From Antrodiella citrinella (taxonomy: Eukaryota > Basidiomycota > Agaricomycetes > Polyporales > Steccherinaceae): a stretch of DNA of 64,000 bases. Both the position numbers and the translations under genes were made by a program. This document shows positions 56,475-64,000 of this stretch, piece after piece (position 1 is the stretch's first letter; every line of letters starts with the position of its first letter). The stretch spans positions 1 to 64,000 of the forward strand of contig SGPM01000134.1 of NCBI GenBank assembly GCA_004802725.1, written 5' to 3'. The notes beneath the pieces were generated by a model. The model saw only the letters and a program-made list of their open reading frames with translations, made no database searches and was not told the DNA's origin.

Positions 56475-57777
56475 ATGCCTCATTTTCATCCATCCTTTCG
56501 CGACAGCAGCTCTCCCTCGACGAGAAAAAGGTCGGTATCCTTCAGCGAAAAGATGCGACCCGTCCCGCAATCCACCCCCACACACCCCCTACCCCTTCAC
56601 GAACATAACCCAGCCGACGACCAGGGTCCTCCTCCACTCAACTACACGCTCAAGACAGGTACACGCGAACGCTGGATTGGCATCTTCTTCACCCTCCTCT
56701 TCATCGAGGCAGGCGTCCTCCCTCTCATTCTCTTCTACTCTCTCCGATGGGGCGCACACCTCTCCATCCCCAAGAATCTCGCCATCATCACGTCTCTCAT
56801 CGGTACTGTCTCCGGGCTGAAAGTTGCACAGCGGTCGTGGTTCCTGTGGTACAAGTCCGGCCACGAGTCACGGCGACCGATAGGTGCTGGGCGATGGGGC
56901 TTTGACTTCTTCCAGTGAGTTGCCTTACATGTAATTGCCAAGACCGTCCGCTGATTCATGCGCCCATGCCAGTATACTCATAAATATAGGCCTATTTGCC
57001 TTCTTCGTTCCGCTCATCATCGGGTCGTCCATGTAAGTCATGGCCCTTGCCGCTCCGTGTGTCGGTCTGAACGTCTCTACCAGGAATCCAGCCAGCGTTC
57101 CGACAGTAGCCATTGCTCTACCGTGCTTCATGCTCACAATGTGTATTCCCATGATCATTTCTAGTCTCCCACGAGATTTCCGACTGCCATTCCGTGTCTC
57201 TTCCTTCCCCCCATACCACCCCCTACCCCCTCTGACCTACACCATTGTCGAAGACGTGATCGCAGTAGACGGAGGCGGCCTCCTGGACTTCCGACAAGCC
57301 TGGCGACATCGGTACGAGACGTCTCGTGTGATGCGGAAGCTCCTGCGCGACGTAGGCATGTTCTGGGGCATCTCAGGGGTCCTGATCGCCACCGCGTGTA
57401 TCGTGGTGGCATGGACGACAACGGACGATATCGGGTACGGTATTGGTTACGGGATTCCGTGGATCTGGGCGTTTGCGTGCTCCGCGGTGACGATCCGGTG
57501 GGTGAGGGGAGAGCTGGAGCGGGAGCGGCGGGAGTGGTGCGATGTGGTGCACGTCCACCGCGAGAAGCCGCTGCACCTCGTCGAGACGCAAGACGACAGG
57601 GACGCGTTCGAGCGTGTGATGGCGCGGCGGGCATCCGTGATGAGCCATGCCAGCGTTGCGAAGGCTGCGACGATGCCTGCGAGCAAGAGTAACAGCGACA
57701 GTGGCAGCAGTGAGACGTCGCCCGACAGGCCGAGGCGGACTGCTTCACCAAAGGAGGTGCCATCGGACATTGTATGA
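56475..57777 (+). CDS. Multi-pass membrane protein of unknown function (397 aa)
   Basis: Three exons (56475-56914, 56973-57032, 57084-57777) join in phase into 397 aa. After a polar N-terminus (SSPSTRKRSVSFSEKMRPVP) at least six hydrophobic segments follow: IGIFFTLLFIEAGVLPLILF, LAIITSLIGTVSGL, ILINIGLFAFFVPLIIG, VAIALPCFMLTMCIPMIIS, FWGISGVLIATACIVVAW and IPWIWAFACSAVTIRW. Between spans 4 and 5 lies the conserved-looking loop TYTIVEDVIAVDGGGLLDFR with QAWRHRYETS. The C-terminal tail is Ser-rich and charged. I recall similar proteins across filamentous fungi but no assigned function. The motif VEDVIAVDGGGG-like followed by FR.....RY is the best handle. The start ATG at 56475 follows a clean leader. 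Confidence 0.8.
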
Positions 57778-58876
57778 GTTGGGCTTGTAGGGGTCGTGAG
57801 TGCAAATCCCGTATATCTGTTCGTCATCGGATACCATCATACTGTTCTTTTCTTTTCTTCTGACCTGCCCTAAATGTAACTCATGTAGGTACTGTAGCCA
57901 TAACATTCCTCTCAACATCTAGCATTTCAATAGCAGTTGGTCTTTGGTCTGAATGGAACTTGCGCATACGCAGTTTAGGGCCGGTGAGTATGCAGCCGCG
58001 ACCCCCAACCGCGTCCTCGATGAACTGCTCGTATCGCCTGAGTTCCTCTCGCCGATGGCCTTGACTGATATCGACGTTTCCCATGTTGAACTGGTTCTCA
58101 CTCGCCTCAACTTTCTTGTGGTAAGAAGGCGGTGTGCTACTATCTCTGATTTACGTGGCAAGAATAGTCCGTAGCTTCACTCGCTCTGTCAAACCCGCTC
58201 TAGATCTCAGGCTGAATTACCATTACAGATGGGCTCTGGGTCTCAAGACTCAAGGGATGAATGTGACCCCGATTGCGCGATTTCTCGCCCGGCTTACGCT
58301 TGTGTCGAAGGTCCGAGTCTTGAGTCTTGACTCGCCGGATCCGAGTCGTGACCTTGACGTCCTTCGCGCCCACTGCGCAGGCTGTTGTCCGTGTCCGTGC
58401 TGCCCTGCGGTCTCAAGGGCTAATTATTAGTTTTGCGGTGAGCAAGTGTCCTCCGGTGGTGTATTGCGTTGATACTGACCTCATCCATGCACGGCATCGA
58501 CTCACTTGAACCAGGCGACATTTGGCAATGCATCCGACACCAAACTCTGTGCATTTCGTGAAGCCCTCTGTCAGATCTTGTTCTTGAACGTGGAAAAAGG
58601 TTCAACGCGGAAAAAAAGAACTCTTTAAACACTGCACTCTTCTACTAGACACTTCACTGCGTCGTCAGGCGAACACTCAGACTGTCAATACAGTGACGGC
58701 CATGATCTATGGTCGTGTAATCATCTGATCTGTGCCGATTGACGTCGACGCTGCAATGAAAGTCCGCTTGATAGCTTCACATCCAACCGCCTGTTTCGTG
58801 AAAACAACACAGAGTGTATTGTCAAATATAACAACTGTTGAATCATCTATTCATTATCGATCATCCCAATATCGTG
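57778..58876. other. Convergent intergenic region, about 1.1 kb, no gene recognised
   Basis: A plus-strand frame of 98 codons at 58134 and one of 73 at 57953 have no motif or splice continuity. No repeat or RNA gene was recognised. Confidence 0.4.
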
Positions 58877-61114
58877 CTACCGCAAGCTACTACCTCCGTC
58901 ATAATACCCTTCGTTAGTCAGAATTGTGGTACCATCTAGCGGTCTTCCTTTCATGGGGCTCGGTACCTTCAGAAATTCCTAGCGCAATGATTAATCAGCG
59001 CGGGCCAGAGAGAGTAGAATGCATGCTTACGTTGGTCTTCGGCGACTCTTCCTGCTGCTCGTCTGGTAGAACCAAGTATGGGCGTAGCGAGTCGCAAATG
59101 CCAGGGGATTTATGGTGCAGTCGCTGAGCGAACTGGTGGCATAGGTGAACGTAAGGGTAAGAAGTGTCGGTACCGGTGTCTCCACCGCCAGCATGCGCGT
59201 TCAAGTTGGACGCGAGAATATGAGGAGTATGTTTGCGGATAACAGTGGCAAATGCTGGAGCATGTCTGCGCACTGCTTCCGTCGGCAGTATACTCATAAG
59301 ACCCAGACATGCTGTTGCCCATCTGAGCGGAATGGTTGCTGTTTTCCCCGTGCCAGCGGTTTCTTTGCCTGTACTCAAAATTATACTCAATAGATGCGTC
59401 ACATCTAAAGATCACTTCAGAACTGGAGCACATCATATAGAAGGAGGAAAGACCACGCACTAATCTGTAATGCTTCCGCGCCCGAGAGTTCCGGAAGAAG
59501 CAGGGTAGGATCCTGGGTGAAGCATTCGAATGCATGCGATGACAGTGAACGGTTGTTGCTACGAGATGGATAACGCAGCATCCGCAGAAGGATGACGCAA
59601 AATCGTTTGCGGAAGAGATCAATCTTCGTTTTGTGACGTTCTATATCAGATTCTTCTTGTTTCTTGTTCTTCAGTCGTAGCACGGCTTTGCTCAGAAACT
59701 TGAGTGCCGTCTCCACCCACAGGCCTAGATAGGAATCATCCTCGGGTTGGGTCGACACCACATCGTACTTCGTCGAGATCGGAAGATGGACTTCACGATC
59801 TAGGGCGTCGACAAGTATATGGGTCATCGTCGTCAATGGGGCAACGGGTACGGAATGCATCTTCTCCAGAATGAGATTGTCGTTTAACGCGATCACTGAG
59901 GGGGTACCCGATCTAGTTTTGGTCGATATTCCTAGTCGGCTCTGGAGAATTTGAGTGATGCATTGCGCTACATGCACACCAGACAGGTTTGTCAAGCAGG
60001 GTGCGAGGATTTCTTCCAGGTAAGTGTCGTTCCGAAGTTGATCGTCGATACCGACGAGAGCATCGATATCAGATTCCAAGCTGTGTCTGACGTTGATCTC
60101 TCTGACCTCCCAAGTCGACGCATCGGTGAAGGTGGCTTTGTGTTGGTGAGGAGTTATGACCGCGTCTGGCGTGGCTTCATGATCACCCTCTAGAGCGGTC
60201 AAAGTCTCTTCGAGGTCCACCACCTTGTACCGGTGCTCCTCCAACGGAGATAGCCAATGGAAGGCAACGGAGAGCACATTTTTGAAGAGGAGGCGTGCGT
60301 GCTCAACGCACATGTAGAATATGCGTGCTTGCGGCGATTTATAGGGACAATCCGGGAAGAATGCGGGAGCTGCAGTGGTGAACGTATACACCGACAGCCA
60401 CATCCCTACCAAAATCGTCACCAGAAAGAATACGATGAAGTTGAGAGGTCGCAGGAAGATGACCAGCCCCAGCAGGAAAAGAACGAGAGCGACCTGCAGA
60501 ATCACAGGGACGATGGCCATTATATGGAAAACGCCCCAGCGTGTCAGGCCGCGGTATCGATACTGGCGAATGCGTGTGAACGCGCGCGGGGATGATTGCT
60601 GACCATCAGCATACTCTCGCAGCCATTGGCGGACCAGCATGCCAAAAGATGCCGCAACAAGACTGAAAACGAGGCTTGAAAACCACAGTGTGTTTATCAA
60701 GACCGCGGAGGTCGTTGGCTCAAAGGTTTGCTGTGATAACGGAGGCGGCAGTGCGATGCTGGTAGTACCATTTGCCATCAAAACCAGTTGTGCGGAGATT
60801 TGTTGCAGAAGAATGACCGTCATGGAATCCGTATCAGGCTGGAGTAAGCGGTATGTCTCAATAATGAAGGCAGTAATGACTGCCGAGAAAAGGCCACTCT
60901 GAAACAGACATGTCAACAGGTTGTTGAGCGCACAAAGTTGAAAAAAGAGACGCACAAAGAAGAGTAATGTCTCGATTTCATCGTTCCAATTATGCATGAT
61001 ACGACCGTCGTGGGCAGTTCCTTTTTCCATGAGAATAGTCCAGCCAGGGGATTCAGTGGCAGCATCCACAGAGGCTTCTCGACGTCTTCGTCCAGTTGAG
61101 ACATATTCCAGCAT
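58877..61114 (-). CDS. DUF6535-containing membrane protein (690 aa)
   Basis: Four exons (60956-61114, 59461-60898, 59031-59404, 58877-58978) join in phase into 690 aa. The start is ATG 61114 (MLEYVSTGRRRREASVDAAT). Residues 40-240 are the DUF6535 domain common in Agaricomycetes: HNWNDEIETLLFF joined across the intron to SGLFSAVITAFIIETYRLLQ, then PDTDSMTVILLQQISAQL, LINTLWFSSLVFSLVAASFG and MLVRQWLREYADG. Two more spans follow (IMAIVPVILQVALVLFLLGL and FIVFFLVTILVGMWLSVYTF). A long cytosolic or lumenal helical region makes up the rest (GIDDQLRNDTYLEEILAPCL). The function of DUF6535 proteins is unknown; they occur in large, variable families. No frame damage was seen. Confidence 0.85.
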
Positions 61115-62028
61115 TACCGGCTGCAACGATCGATCGGATTCGATAAGGTAGTGTAAGATACTACATAATGATGAGAGCTTGGGTATGATTAACACACCTT
61201 TTCAGTGCCCTATGAGCAAAGGATGAGCAAAGGACGACTCGCGACAATACAGGATCAACATACCGGTGTGTTACTAGTCACATCCGGTGCAGGGGACCGT
61301 CGTCCTAGAAACTTTTTCAGAGACGAAACCGTCCCACTGTGAGGCCTACTGTGAGGCATTGTCACACGAACTGGACTCGAGTAAGATGGAAAAAGGGGGT
61401 CGAAGTGGCCACACTAGAGGTTCCAATGTGCGATATTATATACAGCGCAGCCAGGAGCGGACGGTGTACGGCACATCTTTCCCTGCATGATGGATTTTGA
61501 ATAGATAATGGTGATATCTGATGGAAGCACACCTTTCTGTGAGCACGTAAGGCTGGGCCTTGTAGTATATAATAGTACTACCTCCCTGGTAACTGTGGCG
61601 ACTCCGAGTCGGAGACAGGACAATCCAATGTACGTATATTGGGCAAGTGACCAGATACGAATCATACGTGGAAATATTGGTGCTTTTGGCGTATACAGGG
61701 GTCTGATAGTACAGAAAACCCATGAACCGTGGTCCCTACGAAACCTTGTGTACGATGGCAAAGTAGATTTACGTAAACCGAGGTATCTGATGTTGGCGTC
61801 ACAGCTGACTATGTCACCGTCACAAAGTCACCTTCCTCAGGTTTCCGCAAAGATTGCATACATACGAGCGAACCGTCACCTCTCAATCGTAGGTGCGTAT
61901 CGCCAGATGTTTATTATATCAGTATTTACTGACATCCCACTCTCACTTTCGCAGATTGACTTCGAGACTTCAAATTGGCGTACACCTGCTGGTCTCAGAC
62001 TCTCAACACTTGCGATCTCGTCCCTCTC
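61115..62028. other. Divergent intergenic region
   Basis: Frames on both strands (61414-61761 minus, 61508-62086 plus) overlap and lack motifs. The region must include promoters for the DUF6535 gene and for the gene at 62029. Confidence 0.35.
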
Positions 62029-63959
62029 ATGTCGGATACATTTGATCTTGCGCCTCCACCGAACGAGATCTACCGCCACTACATGAGGCTACCCTTCTCA
62101 TTATCGACGGTCAACGATCCCTTGTATGCACCACTCCCAGTCTGGGATCCCTGTGGATGGGAAGCCTTCGACCATCCTCATATCTCGAGGACCAAAACCG
62201 GCCATCATATTGCAATCGGCGACTTTGGGTACATGAATGGCGGCGCTTACATTCGGACTCGTAATTGCATCCTTCCGAATGAACGCAAGCTTCACAGACA
62301 TCGCACCGACCCTTTGCCCCCGGGAATACCCCCACTAGTATTCTCAGGTACTTCTTCGTCATCGCTCTTGGTGACGGATGTCAAGCTGCCAAAAAGCGGT
62401 TGCTTTGCTAGTCCAGGGGTGCGAGCAGTCGTGAAAGATGATCCGCTCACAGGGTACGATCTTCATGCGCCCGCTGTCGTTACATGAGTAGTGTTGACAC
62501 AGGATACAGAAAACGTACTATCTGTGCGCAAGCATGTCGGGATGACTTCGGAGCGTTGCTCTATGTGCATGGGACAGCAAGGCAATGGGAAGTGCCTACC
62601 AAGAAGAAGAGAGAGATCGCAAGCTACCTTCACCGTAATTATGATCAACTACTTGCCTACATGGAGAAGAGAGACGGGAATTTCGGTGGCAAGTATAAAC
62701 GGGACGTATTCATGGTCAGGGGGTACGTGAAGGTGAAAATGTTTCTAACCGCGGTGCTTGCCAAGATCACTGCTAGGTACCTTCAGTCGTTCAAATTGTC
62801 GCGGTGGCCGATGCCCGAGCTCAAACTTCCGACCGAAGATGAGTTGACGCGTCGAAATGCTTATCTGCAGTTTGACTGGAGTCCACTTATCGATCTCGAT
62901 GGACCAGGACCCTTCTACACCGCACTGTCTATCATTGGCCCCGAAGGATACTTCTACAATGGTTACAGCCACAATTATCCGCCGTCCGCTTCCACAGGTG
63001 CTGATGACGTTCCGGCCAGTGACTCGGACGATATAATGCCGAACGCAGGAAACGAAGAGCAGGGTAGGACAGGTGCTCACGTAGACGACGAAGACGAATT
63101 AACTCAAGCGATAGGCGGCCTCCAAGTTGCGGATGAAGACCGAGTGGCTGGCAGGAGTAGGGAGCGCGAGACGGCCGATATGCACGTCGATGATGATGAG
63201 GATGATGACCCAGAATATCTCGAAATCATGCGTAATATTAGGCGCGACAACAGCCCTTCTTCACCTTCGCCTTCTCAAGACGAAAATTCAACGTACAAAA
63301 TGCTCTTGCGCTATATCGAGTCCAAGGGTCGTACACCGGATCCTTTTTTCACGAACATTCATGATGAGGACCCCGATCCTTCAGCTACGGTGGAGCAACA
63401 GCTGTTGCAGAGTCTTCGGGATCCACACAACCAGTGCATCACCCTCTTTCCCGTGAGGTATAGATCACGCGTTGCTGCATGGGCTTTCAAGCTCATGGGC
63501 CAGGCTGAGCCTCAGGACCCCAAACAACATCGCGACAATGATATGTCACCCGCTGTTCCTTCTCTCGATGGTTCCAACTCGCAGGAACGAGGGCACTCAG
63601 AGGTGTGTACTAGTGGATCATCCGTTGTGTGATGTTGACGTCTAACGGTTCTTACTAGATCGATGATTACGATCCTCTTCATCACCTGCTGAACTATATT
63701 ATCGAGGTGAGGCGTTTGAAACTAGAGTGAGTGGGCGTTCCTAACGCATTATTTCATAGTACTCTGACGCGGAAGGAGCGGTTGCAGCATACGAAGATGT
63801 GGCGTTTGCTTGCAAGGTACGTGACTACCAAATTGTTTGTTCTCGCTATTCTTACGAACGATATGACTCCAGGGTGAACCGGAAATCCCACGCGATTTCA
63901 AAGCCTACTTGGAGAAGCGGAAACCTCGGATCTACGTCACCAGCGAAAAGCGTCAGTGA
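62029..63959 (+). pseudogene. Acidic unknown protein gene with a frame break at an ATGA overlap
   Basis: The ATG at 62029 opens MSDTFDLAPPPNEIYRHYMR, DPLYAPLPVWDPCGWEAF, HHIAIGDFGYMNGGAYIRTR and DPLTGYDLHAPAVVT, ending at TGA 62485. A second frame opens at the overlapping ATG (62484) and continues without a gap in sense: TGYRKRTICAQACRDDFGAL, LYVHGTARQWEVPTKKKREI and YKRDVFMVRGYVKVKMFLTA. An acidic stretch follows (HVDDDEDDDPEYLEIMRNIR), then short 3' exons ending YLEKRKPRIYVTSEKRQ at 63959. I believe related Agaricomycete proteins contain both halves in one chain, so one base is probably lost or gained near 62484. The reading of the family is from memory and weak. Function unknown. If the frame break is an assembly artefact the gene is intact. 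Confidence 0.55.
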
Positions 63960-64000
63960 TCACGCTAGTATATTATATATCAGGGCTGATTTAATGATTC

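Overview
The window comes from a filamentous basidiomycete, most likely an Agaricomycete. The genes are split by many short introns of about 50-60 bases with GT...AG ends, intergenic distances are small, and several families are typical expansions of mushroom-forming fungi: F-box proteins, a DUF6535 membrane protein, a Crinkler/RHS-type P-loop protein and a GPI-anchored GMC oxidoreductase. No rRNA, tRNA, CRISPR array or complete transposon was recognised. Exon models below were assembled by hand from splice sites and reading phase; gene names rest on recognised family motifs, not on a database search.

Layout. 0.4-3.9 kb: two decayed, tail-to-tail copies of one Agaricomycete family, the second fused at its truncated end to an antisense fragment of an F-box gene. 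4.8-12.8 kb: conserved genes, namely an RlpA/expansin-like secreted protein, DNA polymerase delta subunit 4, RNA polymerase II subunit RPB7, a HAK/KUP potassium transporter containing a cluster of N bases, and a cytidine deaminase. 13.1-14.1 kb: a secreted, cysteine-free repeat precursor built from duplicated exons, each repeat starting at a dibasic site. This is the most novel object in the window. 15.7-21.1 kb: a membrane-anchored J-domain protein and two F-box genes in tandem. 22-27 kb: a secreted GMC oxidoreductase and a phospholipase B, convergent. 28-37 kb: a broken F-box gene, a cyclase-family gene, a Ser/Thr-rich unknown protein and a Crinkler/RHS-type gene interrupted by a stop codon. 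37-41 kb: coronin (with a 10-base microexon) and glycine cleavage T-protein. 42-56 kb: an F-box protein with an added HPDRW-type C-terminal domain, an F-box gene, two abutting PP2C phosphatase genes that are both damaged, a protein with a helical C-terminal domain, the mitochondrial S-adenosylmethionine carrier, F-box remnants, and two copies of a small coiled-coil gene. 56-64 kb: a multi-pass membrane protein, a DUF6535 protein and a frame-broken acidic unknown gene.

Two kinds of sequence alternate. Blocks of single-copy housekeeping genes are intact and compact. The accessory blocks (0-4, 28-37, 41-56 and 58-64 kb) hold F-box, Crinkler-like, PP2C and orphan genes, and many of these carry frameshifts, stop codons or truncations. 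I see no metabolic gene cluster; the repeat-peptide gene has no obvious modifying enzymes beside it.
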